DNA from: Pseudomonas sp. UFMG81
GTDB lineage: Bacteria > Pseudomonadota > Gammaproteobacteria > Pseudomonadales > Pseudomonadaceae
NCBI RefSeq assembly: GCF_015354575.1
Contig: NZ_JACAFQ010000003.1
Location: 81,765 to 145,764 of the forward strand
Direction of reading: 5' to 3'
Length of the DNA stretch: 64,000 nt
A model generated the notes under the pieces. That model ran no database searches and was not told where the DNA came from. It was given only the letters and a program-made list of their open reading frames with translations. Both the position numbers and the translations under genes were made by a program. Shown here one piece after another: positions 46,291 through 54,219 of the stretch (its first letter is position 1; each line of letters opens with the position of its first letter).

Positions 46291-46295
46291 GAATA

Positions 46296-46317
46296 TGGTG
46301 CGGCACCAGGAGTCGAA
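46296..46317 (-). other. Left attachment site: partial tRNA-Thr 3' end
   Basis: TGGTGCGGCACCAGGAGTCG plus AA matches the tRNA 3' end at 53237-53258 (TGGTGCCGGCACCAGGAATC plus GAA) with one missing base and one substitution, in the same orientation. The two changes mean it is either an aged att site or came from a relative of this tRNA. Confidence 0.65.
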
Positions 46318-46497
46318 AAAATAACTAAGCTCATGATTCCTAGATGTTAATTTTACTTATTCTAGAGTGGCTATCCCTAAAAGTATCCTTTGGCACCCGT
46401 ATGGCATTGGGCAGGCGTAAGGAGAGTAAACTTAAGACCAATTAGCCTAGTTTTAAGTAGCGTCCTATAAATAATGCATCAAGCGTAGATGAAGGTG
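46318..46497. promoter_or_regulatory. Left end of island with candidate integrase arm site
   Basis: 180 AT-rich bases without a gene. AAAAGTATCCTT (46379-46390), next to GGCTATCCC, resembles AAAAGTACCCTT (53112-53123), next to GGCTACCC, at the other end of the island; these may be arm-type binding sites for the integrase. Confidence 0.4.
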
Positions 46498-47529
46498 CTA
46501 TATAACATTACCTTGCTGTATCTCTTGAAGCATGAATAGCGCTTTAGTTGCGTAGGGGTCAGCAGGTTCTGCTTGCAACCAAAAATTCACTTTTCCAATC
46601 AGCGAGTCAATATAAAAAGGTTTTCTGATTTTCTTTTTTGATAAATGCGATTGATAACCGTACTTTCGAATAAAGTGCAACTCTTTTTTTAGGTCGCGCT
46701 TAAAGCTTCTCGGTACGCATATTGATTCACCGGCAACAGATAGGCCTGTGACAATTTTCTGGTTTCTGGCTATTTGCAGCCTGGTTTTAGCAGTATTAAC
46801 TCTTAAACCAAAGTCGGATATGATTGAGTCTACAATGCCAATAACGCTATGAGGGATGTATTCGCCAGAAAATGTCAGGTCGTCAGCATAGCGCGTATAG
46901 CTCATGTTGTAGCTTTTAGCGAGGTTAGAAAGCCTATGGTCCAAACTACGTAGTAATATGTTCGTTAGGTATGGGCTGGTCGACGCCCCTTGAACAAGAG
47001 AACCATTTTTACAGCATAAGGAGGCTAAATAAAATGCTACGTTGTCGGCATATCCAAGCTGGTTGAAAAAGTTTGCAACCCAGTCAATTTTAATTGAGGG
47101 GAAGAAGTTTTTTATGTCCATCTTCAATATGCATTTTTTATTTAAGTGCGCGGCAGCATTAGTGAAGATTGATTTGCCGGGCACGTAACCGTGAACGCAG
47201 GGGTGGACTGGTACGTTAAGTAAGATGTTTCTATATATCCAGTCTTGACAAATTAGCAAAGAAGGAAAAGGGCTGCATATCTCTCTTCGTCCGCCTAATC
47301 TTTTTTTAATGTGAAAAGTTCTGTAAAAAGAAGAGGTTGAGTTCACCATCGCACGAAAGCGAGTTTGATCAATACCTATCAGGCGAGACAAATGTTCGAA
47401 CTCAAAGATTACAGGGACAGAGTTGCCCGCAAGAGTTCTGATGTAGTCCGAATAGACACCAATAAGCTCCTCAGAAACTCCACGTTTTCTGAAGTGATTT
47501 AGCCATTTTTTTATAAGTATGTCATTCAT
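46498..47529 (-). CDS. Retron reverse transcriptase
   Basis: 343 residues. Retron-specific region X is NAAAH (residues 124-128, NAxxH). RT motifs follow: LKMDIKNFFPSI (135-146), QGASTSPYLTN (180-190), and YTRYADDLTF with the catalytic YADD at 214-217. Region Y has VTG (260-262), the triplet that recognises the msr. There is no maturase or group II intron endonuclease domain. The ATG lies 5 bases past the a2 repeat of the msr-msd, with AGGTTTTT before it. The enzyme should prime on a guanosine of the msr and copy the msd into msDNA. Low GC and Lys/Asn/Ser-rich composition contrast with the host. Confidence 0.95.
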   Translation of the reverse strand: MNDILIKKWLNHFRKRGVSEELIGVYSDYIRTLAGNSVPVIFEFEHLSRLIGIDQTRFRAMVNSTSSFYRTFHIKKRLGGRREICSPFPSLLICQDWIYRNILLNVPVHPCVHGYVPGKSIFTNAAAHLNKKCILKMDIKNFFPSIKIDWVANFFNQLGYADNVAFYLASLCCKNGSLVQGASTSPYLTNILLRSLDHRLSNLAKSYNMSYTRYADDLTFSGEYIPHSVIGIVDSIISDFGLRVNTAKTRLQIARNQKIVTGLSVAGESICVPRSFKRDLKKELHFIRKYGYQSHLSKKKIRKPFYIDSLIGKVNFWLQAEPADPYATKALFMLQEIQQGNVI

Positions 47530-47534
47530 AAAAA

Positions 47535-47759
47535 CCTGCAGAGGCTACCTTCTTTACTTTAGCTGCTTTGCTTTTGACTTTGTTTTACCCATCTGTAATT
47601 TCGCGCAGCGAAATTGCGGATGGGTGGGACCACGTCAAAACGCGAAGCGTTTTGTAAGTGTAGTAACTTCAGCACGCTTCATCGCTGAAGTTACTACAAC
47701 TGGCTATCGGGAACCTTACCCGGGGAGCGACTACACTCCTACGTACTAGCCTCTGCAGG
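47535..47759 (-). ncRNA. Retron msr-msd noncoding RNA
   Basis: Perfect 13-base inverted repeats bound it: a1 CCTGCAGAGGCTA (47747-47759 read on minus) and a2 TAGCCTCTGCAGG (47535-47547). The base after a1 is G (47746), the likely branching guanosine. Then come two short msr stems (GGAG/CTCC 47724-47739; CGGG/CCCG 47708-47722), a 15-bp perfect stem (47659-47673 with 47684-47698, 10-base loop), an 8-bp stem (47636-47643 with 47647-47654, GAA/TTC loop) and a long stem near a2 (47587-47604 with 47608-47625, broken by one 3x3 internal loop). The last is probably the msd core; the exact msr/msd border cannot be read from sequence. Confidence 0.88.
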
Positions 47760-47766
47760 CGGCGCG

Positions 47767-47795
47767 ATCATACTGTATTTTTATTTGGTTTGAAA
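47767..47795 (-). promoter_or_regulatory. Promoter for the msr-msd RNA
   Basis: TTTCAA (47790-47795), 17-base spacer, TATGAT (47767-47772), inside the 3' end of the winged-helix gene. A start about seven bases on would be at 47760, directly at the a1 repeat. Confidence 0.55.
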
Positions 47796-48146
47796 GCGTT
47801 TTTTGCTTAGCAGATGAACATTAGGTATGTAATAGTCGTCTAAAAGCTTCGGGCGCAAAAAATGTGCAGGTGCATCGCGCCACTCCTTTTTCATAGAGAC
47901 TAATCTGGGTAATGCTGCTTTAGCATTTATTTCGCCCGCTTCTGATAGGCGCGCTACACCCAGGTTCTCAACAACTAATTCAGATTTAAGAAGTCGGGCG
48001 TATCTTTCTAGGAAAAATTTTAGCGAAAACCTGCTTCTGCGGTAAATGGTGAATGGCTCTAAACCGTTTGATGACGCTAAGAGAATGTAAAGTAACTTCA
48101 CATCGGCGAGTATGAGGTCACGTTCCACTTTAGGGTGAAAATTCAT
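47781..48146 (-). CDS. Retron-associated small winged-helix-like protein
   Basis: 121 residues, basic. Helices ADVKLLYILLASSNG and SLKFFLERYARLLKSE followed by LVVENLGVARLSEAGEI look like a winged helix with its beta wing; the tail (RDAPAHFLRPKLLDDYYIPN) is unassigned. It starts in an ATGA overlap with the PRTase stop, and its stop is 21 bases from a1 of the msr-msd. Partner proteins of this size accompany some retron effectors and may bind the msDNA. Fold assignment is by eye and moderate. Confidence 0.65.
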   Translation of the reverse strand: MNFHPKVERDLILADVKLLYILLASSNGLEPFTIYRRSRFSLKFFLERYARLLKSELVVENLGVARLSEAGEINAKAALPRLVSMKKEWRDAPAHFLRPKLLDDYYIPNVHLLSKKRFQTK

Positions 48147-48988
48147 GCGTCCCCCATGGCTCTAATCATTAACACGTTCCGTTCTTTGCCGTTGCAATCA
48201 AATGCCCACCAAAAAACGGGGAAAACACTATTTGGGGTGTTTCCATCTTCTCGGTAGTATGCTGCTTGAGCATCATTGTAGCCGAGACTGGGCATTTCTC
48301 TGCCTTCATACTCTGTAGAAAGGTTGCCCTCAATAGCTCTCATTAAGTCGCGGTATTGAGCAGCATCCTCTAAAGAGTAATAATCATCAATGCCCTTCTT
48401 TATGAGTTTTTGTGCGGACATTTCAATGCCGGCAGAAGTAACTACTCCATAGCCAAGTTCGGTGGAAACTAATACTTTAACTGAAATAGAATAGTCAAGC
48501 ACGCCAGCGTTTTTTAATTGAGTATGGATTGACCCAACCCTTCCTAGCACTGTTTGCCCCGAGCCAACAAACTCATCGATTAAAACTATGTGATTATGAC
48601 CTGTTCTTTTGTATTGCTTATATACGGCTCCAAAATCATTAATTATCGCATGGCGTCGCCACTTTTTCTTTTCCATGATTGGCTTTAAAGTGTATGCGAT
48701 AAGCTGTGAGCTGTCAGTTGCGGAGCCAGTACCCATTGCGGTTATTAATGTGGTGGATTCGCGGTCCGAATACTCGTTAATTATTTCGCTGGCTAGGCTT
48801 TCTATGAGTAAGTAGTTGTTCTCTCTATTTACATAAAGAAATTTATCTATTATTTCGGAGATGAGCTGCCTGGATGCATCGCACTGACATTCAGAAAATA
48901 GAACATGTTCAAGCTCATCTATCTTGTCTCCCAGCCATGGCTGAGCCCTGACTATGTTGAGCACAAAATTAAACTGTTCTTTTTTCAT
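48143..48988 (-). CDS. Retron effector candidate: phosphoribosyltransferase-like (PRTase-CE type) protein
   Basis: 281 residues from ATG 48988; ATG 49036 adds 16 residues but lies only about five bases after the predicted transcript start. An N-terminal helical part (about 1-75) precedes a type I PRTase fold: TTLITAMGTGSATDSSQLIA, then the PRPP-loop-like HIVLIDEFVGSGQTVLGRVG (VLIDEF compares with the VLVDD of true enzymes), and a C-terminal NTPNSVFPVFWWAF seen in PRTase-like conflict proteins. It is the likely toxin or effector released when a phage disturbs the msDNA complex. True substrate unknown. Reads into the winged-helix gene with ATGA overlap. Confidence 0.75.
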   Translation of the reverse strand: MKKEQFNFVLNIVRAQPWLGDKIDELEHVLFSECQCDASRQLISEIIDKFLYVNRENNYLLIESLASEIINEYSDRESTTLITAMGTGSATDSSQLIAYTLKPIMEKKKWRRHAIINDFGAVYKQYKRTGHNHIVLIDEFVGSGQTVLGRVGSIHTQLKNAGVLDYSISVKVLVSTELGYGVVTSAGIEMSAQKLIKKGIDDYYSLEDAAQYRDLMRAIEGNLSTEYEGREMPSLGYNDAQAAYYREDGNTPNSVFPVFWWAFDCNGKERNVLMIRAMGDA

Positions 48989-49047
48989 TGTCGTGCTGTT
49001 CGCCTGAACTGATCCCGCTTTCACAAGAGGTTGCATGATAGCCAGAT

Positions 49048-49077
49048 ATAATAATGGCTACAAGCCATTCAGCACAA
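49048..49077 (-). promoter_or_regulatory. Promoter of the retron effector genes
   Basis: TTGTGC (49072-49077), 18-base spacer, TATTAT (49048-49053) upstream of the PRTase-like gene. Confidence 0.45.
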
Positions 49078-49572
49078 GAATTTCTCTTTCAATACGCGGC
49101 AATGCTCTCAGGTAAGCGCAGATCATCACATGCTGCCCTCATCCGGATGTGGGGTGTGGTTGAAGGTGTTAGATATCCAGGCTATTCTGAGATGGTGTCC
49201 GGGCGCGGATTAAGTAGTGAAGTGAAGCTACAATTTGCTGGAAGCTTTTTTCTAAGTCGATTGCTCAAAAATTTATAATTTTATTATATTAATTTTGCAC
49301 GTTGCGTCGTAATTTTTGATTTGGAGAGAGTTTGCGGAATTCTTTGATATTACTGATTGTATTGAAGATTTTAGTTTGCATATTTGACCGGTCCTAGTGC
49401 GCGTTAGCGTGTTTTTTTAGGGGCTAGCGCGTATTGGAGACGTATTTTGGTATCTTCATGAACGGCATGAGCCCGTTGAAAAATTTCCTTCCAAAATGAG
49501 CAGGAGTGGTATCCAAGTCTGTCCCAGTTGGTGAGATTGCTATCGGTCGTGGTTAGTATCATCAGGTTCCTC
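49078..49572. other. AT-rich stretch without a convincing gene
   Basis: A 74-codon plus-strand frame (49054-49278) has no ribosome site and overlaps the effector promoter; it is not called. The rest is AT-rich (AATTTTATTATATTAATTTT near 49276) with no recognised site. Confidence 0.5.
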
Positions 49573-49848
49573 TTAGGATTTGAATACCCATGACGTTTCC
49601 AATCGTCGAACGAGCAGCCGGACCGTCAGCAAGTAGTAATACCTCGTAGCATTGCTGCGTTGGCGCAAATGGTGTTCGAGAAACCAAGCCAAATGTTTTC
49701 TCTGCCAACTCCAAGGCGTCTCTCGCTGCCAGCGCACTTCAATTTCAGCCTGGATGATTTTTGCCTGGTGTAGATGGCGTTTCTGAGTTGCTTGCGAGCC
49801 GGTTAGGACCCCAACCAAGAACAGTTCTATATCGAATGGCTTGCTCAT
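49573..49848 (-). CDS. Small protein coupled to the island recombinase
   Basis: 91 residues, very basic and aromatic: KRHLHQAKIIQAEIEVRWQR, TPWSWQRKHLAWFLEHHLRQ, ATRYYYLLTVRLLVRRLE. Its ATG overlaps the recombinase stop as ATGA, which supports a real gene. No domain recognised; probably an accessory or DNA-binding factor for the recombinase. Confidence 0.6.
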   Translation of the reverse strand: MSKPFDIELFLVGVLTGSQATQKRHLHQAKIIQAEIEVRWQRETPWSWQRKHLAWFLEHHLRQRSNATRYYYLLTVRLLVRRLETSWVFKS

Positions 49849-50825
49849 ATCCGTCCTCCAATGTAGGCCGCAACCACATCGATCCGACCGTGCCCAAGCT
49901 CGTAACTGATTCGCCTCCGGGCTTCACGATCAAGGAACCTATTGACCAGGCAGCATTGGCCGCCGTTGATCGGCGTTCGGTGTTGGGTGATTTGTTCATA
50001 GCGCTCACATGCGTACGCGGCTCGTAGCTCATGAAAGCCTTTAAGGTTGTGTGCATGCAGGATGTCCCGCGCAGGGCGGATGATTTCTTGCAGAAGACTT
50101 AGGTAGCTTCCGTGTGGCGCAATCAGGTTGCGGCTACCCGCAGGCGATACCTGCTGTGCGAACCTGAGTGCTTCACGAACATGGTCGTCCACCACAACCC
50201 AACGTGGCGCCGTGGCGCCGGCGCGGCCACCCTTGGTCCCATCCTGAATGTTAATCCTATGTAGATCGTTAGCCTCACGGCTTAGCCGTGGCAGGTCAGC
50301 CAAGATGGCTTCTCGCAATCGCATTCCGGTAGCTCGCGCCAACAGGACGATCGCCGCGGCCCGTCTCTGACCACGGCTGCAAAGCGCGTCGACGATTTGC
50401 TTAACCTGTTCGCGGTCTTGGCCTTGCGGCACCGACTGTCGAACACCGCTGCGCTGCATTCCCAACGCCTTGCTCGGGCTGGGCAATTTCACGCACTTAT
50501 CACCGCGAAGCGCCGCCATGGTTCTGTTAACGCTGGATAGTCGGTTTTGTGCGGTGCTGATAGCAAGGTCACCGCGCCTAACCATGTCGCGTAGGCACGC
50601 CGCATAGTCCGCCAACACCTTCCGATCAATCTGCCGCGCATCATTGATACCCGGCCCGTGTTCTGAGCGGCACCACTTCACGAATGCCTGCCACCGATCA
50701 CAGTGCGCCTTGACCGTGCCGTAGTGGCCGCCGCCGAACATGTCTTTCAGCGCTTGCGGTCCTGCATAGCTCAATTGCCTGCCGTAACCGAAATTACGAC
50801 CATCGCGTCTACCTACCAATGCCAT
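49845..50825 (-). CDS. Tyrosine recombinase, integrase-domain protein
   Basis: 326 residues from ATG 50825 (GAGGTG six bases upstream). An N-terminal SAM-like domain (HYGTVKAHCDRWQAFVKWCR) precedes a catalytic domain with the expected residues: Arg in ATGMRLREAI, HELR, LGHGR and the nucleophile Tyr in VVAAYIGGRI at the very end. It resembles the integrase-domain-containing proteins common in Pseudomonas islands, distinct from the P4 type. It may act in excision or be a passenger from an older insertion. Confidence 0.85.
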   Translation of the reverse strand: MALVGRRDGRNFGYGRQLSYAGPQALKDMFGGGHYGTVKAHCDRWQAFVKWCRSEHGPGINDARQIDRKVLADYAACLRDMVRRGDLAISTAQNRLSSVNRTMAALRGDKCVKLPSPSKALGMQRSGVRQSVPQGQDREQVKQIVDALCSRGQRRAAAIVLLARATGMRLREAILADLPRLSREANDLHRINIQDGTKGGRAGATAPRWVVVDDHVREALRFAQQVSPAGSRNLIAPHGSYLSLLQEIIRPARDILHAHNLKGFHELRAAYACERYEQITQHRTPINGGQCCLVNRFLDREARRRISYELGHGRIDVVAAYIGGRI

Positions 50826-50870
50826 ATCGGTCACCTCATCTTCCGTTCTCCGATCCTCGCCCCACGTCAT

Positions 50871-51754
50871 CCCGCCAAGAATGTTGAGTGTTATCAGGGA
50901 TCAAGGCCCCTGCGACCTGTGGGGAATGTCCTCTTCGCGGGACTGGCGGCTCCTTACGTCCGGGAGCAAGGGCATCTCATGATCTGGCCTCCTGAACACC
51001 GTTGCCGGTGGGCGGGTGGAGGCAGAGCTGGCTGACTAAACCAGCGCCTGAAGATCCTGAGCCGGGTGAACGCAGCAGTGCGATGACCGGGGCATGCCTG
51101 ACTGTCAGTCAGGTGCAGTCCATTCCCTGGTCTGCGGCACCATCATCTACAGCGCTGTTGCTGGTGACATCGGCGTTTGTCACGCCGATTGTCACGAGGG
51201 GGATTGCCGCAAAGCCATATGCGATCTGGGCTGCAGCAGTGTTAGGAGTGCCCGTCTCTTTCCACAGAAAGAGACGGGCACAGGTTGGCGCAGTATTCGG
51301 CCAAGCGGATAGGTTGCTGCAGGGCAGCGAGGTACGGTGTATCTGGCGCACGAGCGCTATTTGTGTAAGAGCATCCATCACATGGGTAGTGACCGGGCGA
51401 GCTGCCGGATGCGAATCGCCCTTGGGGAGAACCACCGCGGGAGCGGCGTGACCTTTAAGGTTCGGGTCACCTGGGGTGCTGTCATCGACAGCGCTTGCAA
51501 CTCCCGGTCTACGCCTGTGGACAATATTCGTCAAGCAAAGCGATTTCAGGGATTTAGCGCCTGTGGATAAAACTGTCCCCCGGTGGACATCAGTGGTTTT
51601 CCACAGACGTACTCTGTGCCAGCAGTTTTTTTCTTAGGTATGGTCCTTTCAAACGGGGCGGCTTTGCAGCCCCGTTTGAAAGGACCCGCGCGGAGGAGCT
51701 TAATGCGGTGCTGTGGGTAACTTCACAGCGAGTTTGAGGTGGTGGTGCGGCGGG
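50871..51754. other. Palindrome-rich noncoding stretch with DnaA-box-like sites
   Basis: No convincing gene in about 880 bases. Three strong symmetries stand out: CCTGACTGTCAGTCAGG (51097-51113); a 15-bp perfect stem GTGCCCGTCTCTTTC/GAAAGAGACGGGCAC with loop CACA (51248-51281); and an 18-bp perfect stem starting GGTCCTTTCAAACGGGGC (51642-51686). Four DnaA-box-like nonamers lie at 51516 (TGTGGACAA), 51562 (TGTGGATAA, exact consensus inverted), 51597 (TTTTCCACA) and 51712 (TGTGGGTAA). It could be an origin, a recombination site or noncoding RNA genes. Confidence 0.5.
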
Positions 51755-53074
51755 TTACTCGGTTCTCTTGGCACTGCGAAGCCGCGTGACGTTCTCGCCC
51801 GTCTGCTTGGCAAACTCATGCGGCGTCACATGGTCCTCGCGGTTCGCCTCCAGAAACCGGCTCCACCAGGTCATGATCATCCGGCGCTCTTCGAGGAACT
51901 CGGCCTTGTGGGTATAGGCGGCGCGCACGTTGTTGCGTTCCTTGTGGCTCATCTGGCGTTCGATCGCTATCTCTGACCACAGCCCGGACTCGACCAGCGC
52001 ACTGCACGCCATGGCTCGGAACCCGTGGCCGCAGATATCCACCTTGGTGTCGTAGCCCATCGTCCTGAGCGCGGCATTAACCGTGTTCTCGGACATCGGT
52101 TTCCACGGCTTGGCATCCCCCGCGAACACCAGCTCGAACTTGCCGGTGATCGCGTGGATCTGCTCAAGCAAGGCCACTGCCTGCGGCGATAAGGGTACAA
52201 CGTGGATATCCCCGGCCATTTTTGTACCCCTTGTGGAAAAGGGTACTCCGTCCAGCGCCGGGCGGGTGTCGGGGATCTCCCAGATGCCACGCTTGAGGTC
52301 AAACTCGTTCCAACGGGCGAAGCGCAGTTCACTGGAGCGCACGAACACGTGCAGCGATAGCATCACCGTGAGGCGCGTGAGCGGGCGACCTTTGTAGCCG
52401 TCGATACGCGCCTGTAGCTCAGGCAACCGCGATAAGGGTAGTGCGGGTCGATGTGTAACCCGTGGCGTTTTGATCGAGCCATCGAGATCGTGAGCCGGGT
52501 TCGCCGTGATCAGTCGCAGCCGTTTGGCTTCGCGCATGATGCTTTGCAGGTAGTTCTTGATCCTGAGCGCCACGTCGATGGTGCCGCGCTTCGTCACAGC
52601 CTCCAGTGGCTGCATGAGGTCGTGTGTGTCCAACTCAACGATTGCCCTGGCACCTAACAAAGGGAATACGTGAGTCTTCAACCGGCTGAGCACAGTCTTA
52701 GCGTGGCCCGGCGCCCACTTCGGCACCATCCCGGCATACCAATCGAGCGCAACGCTTTCGAAGGTTCGGCCATTGATCACGGCTTGCACCTTGGCCTGCT
52801 GCTTGGACTGGATAGGGTCAATGCCGTTGGCGAGCTGCTGTTTGAGCTCGAAGCGCTTGTGGCGAGCGTCAGCCAGCCCGACCACCGGGTAATTGCCGAG
52901 TGAGGTCAGGCCCTCGCGACCATCGGGCTTCACATACCTGAGCCGCCAGCCTTTGCGACCGTTGGGCTTCACGAGCAGGTAAAGGCCATCGCCGTCAAAA
53001 AGCTTGTACTCACGTTCGCGAGCCTTTGCAGTGCGGCAGGCGTTGTCGGTAAGGGGAGCTGTTGTGCGAGCCAT
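51755..53074 (-). CDS. int: P4-type tyrosine integrase (DUF4102 N-terminus)
   Basis: 439 residues from ATG 53074 with GGAAAG eight bases upstream. The N-terminal arm-binding domain is DUF4102-like (LTDNACRTAKAREREYKLFD, then GDGLYLLVKPNGRKGWRLRY). Catalytic residues: Arg in FVRSSELRFARW, HGFR, SHKERNNVRAAYTH with His and the nucleophile Tyr. Integrases of this type insert islands at tRNA 3' ends; here tRNA-Thr lies 160 bases upstream of the start. The C-terminal 50 residues extend past the tyrosine, as usual. Confidence 0.93.
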   Translation of the reverse strand: MARTTAPLTDNACRTAKAREREYKLFDGDGLYLLVKPNGRKGWRLRYVKPDGREGLTSLGNYPVVGLADARHKRFELKQQLANGIDPIQSKQQAKVQAVINGRTFESVALDWYAGMVPKWAPGHAKTVLSRLKTHVFPLLGARAIVELDTHDLMQPLEAVTKRGTIDVALRIKNYLQSIMREAKRLRLITANPAHDLDGSIKTPRVTHRPALPLSRLPELQARIDGYKGRPLTRLTVMLSLHVFVRSSELRFARWNEFDLKRGIWEIPDTRPALDGVPFSTRGTKMAGDIHVVPLSPQAVALLEQIHAITGKFELVFAGDAKPWKPMSENTVNAALRTMGYDTKVDICGHGFRAMACSALVESGLWSEIAIERQMSHKERNNVRAAYTHKAEFLEERRMIMTWWSRFLEANREDHVTPHEFAKQTGENVTRLRSAKRTE

Positions 53075-53123
53075 AAGGGTACTTTCCAATGTCGAATTGG
53101 TAGGTATCCTTAAAAGTACCCTT
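53073..53123. promoter_or_regulatory. Inverted repeats at the integrase start, candidate arm or operator sites
   Basis: ATAAGGGTACTTT (53073-53085) and AAAGTACCCTTAT (53113-53125) are perfect inverted copies flanking the int ribosome site. A similar AAAAGTATCCTT occurs at 46379-46390. Confidence 0.5.
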
Positions 53124-53164
53124 ATTAACGCTGGCTACCCTCGGAATCCGACGGAACGCCAAAA

Positions 53165-53195
53165 CGAAAAAACCCGCCAGAAGGCGGGTTTTTCG
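53165..53195 (-). terminator. Terminator downstream of tRNA-Thr
   Basis: AAACCCGCC, AGAA, GGCGGGTTTTT. Beside it GGTTCCA (53199-53205) and TGGAACC (53225-53231) form another stem enclosing GAAAGCTTTC. Confidence 0.75.
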
Positions 53196-53236
53196 GGGGT
53201 TCCAGAGATTTTGAAAGCTTTCTATGGAACCTTGAA

Positions 53237-53312
<76 letters not shown>

Positions 53313-53408
53313 ACAGGGGCGTCATTATAGCGATGGATTCACGGCTGTAAACCACTTTCGCAATCAATCAGTAACGCCCTAAGTCACCGAGGCGAAAGGA
53401 GAAATTTC

Positions 53409-53657
53409 CTACCAGCCGCGGTGGATAGTGTTGACGCTAGGTTCGGTCTTGCCAGGGTTGAAGAACAGCTTGTCGTTGTCGCAGCCACGCTTGCGGCAGG
53501 GGGCGTCTACGTGAAGCGGCAGGCCGCGGTCGCCGCCGAGCTGCATGCCGGGCATGTTCCAGTCCAGTGGAGTGGGCTTGGCGGGGGACGAGCTGTTGGC
53601 GCAGCCGGTCAGGGCCAGGGCAACGGTCAGCAGGGCGAAGGGCTTGGCGTGTTTCAC
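53409..53657 (-). CDS. Small putative lipoprotein
   Basis: 82 residues. Lipoprotein signal MKHAKPFALLTVALALTGCA with lipobox LTGC (Cys19). The short mature part has CRKRGCDN and an otherwise disordered look (PSVNTIHRGW end). Function unknown; conserved-looking Pseudomonas protein by style. Confidence 0.7.
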   Translation of the reverse strand: MKHAKPFALLTVALALTGCANSSSPAKPTPLDWNMPGMQLGGDRGLPLHVDAPCRKRGCDNDKLFFNPGKTEPSVNTIHRGW

Positions 53658-54219
53658 GATGTTCGAGTCCGTTCCAGGTCGGGCTGTCTGAAGGCACTGG
53701 ATGGTGCCGCCACAAGGGGCGGAAAAGGCCGCGATTCTAGCTGCTACCCGTGATGGGTAATAGCGCGGTAGACGTCGAGTGTGACGTGCTTCCGTCCAGC
53801 AATGGGCGCAGGTGCTTCAGAGGTTGATGCAAGCCGGCAATCATACACCGCTGGGCACTGCATGGCTTGCTTCTTGGTGATGCCATTTTGATGGCTTTCA
53901 AGGGTGTGAACAACCATCGATCGATATTGTTTACGGTAAATCTTCCCTTTATCAGCATTTCTTCTGCCTGGAGCGGCTGGATACGGCAGTTTTATTAAGG
54001 TTTTAACTATCAATTTGACTTAAACAATTAACTTGGCTAATCTTGCGTTCATTATGTTGAACAGTAAAGCCTTCAAGCTCCTCTCCGCCTCCCGCCTGGT
54101 TACCCGTGAACGTCACTGGACCGGCGACCTCTAGCGCCACCCTCCCTTCACAGCCATACAACGTTTTGCCTGAAGCCGATGCCTGTGCGCTCGGCTGCTG
54201 TCGCCCATGGGAGGGCACC
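53658..54219. other. Intergenic region before the SMR pair
   Basis: 560 bases with no convincing gene; several short frames lack ribosome sites. 53930-54060 is AT-rich and may hold the promoter of the transporter pair. The last 160 bases form a GC-rich leader whose structure was not resolved. Confidence 0.4.

Noticed and set aside
49054..49278. 74-codon plus-strand frame beside the retron effector gene
   Set aside because: No ribosome site, overlaps the predicted effector promoter, no recognisable domain.
51002..51534. Opposed frames of 149 and 141 codons in the island
   Set aside because: Neither has a good ribosome site, both run through perfect palindromes, and no domain is visible; treated as noncoding.
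53744..54013. 89-codon minus-strand frame
   Set aside because: No ribosome site and no recognisable motif; overlaps other equally weak frames.
54060..54219. Guanidine (ykkC-type) riboswitch before the SMR pair
   Set aside because: SMR genes often have one, but the conserved ykkC blocks could not be matched on either strand.
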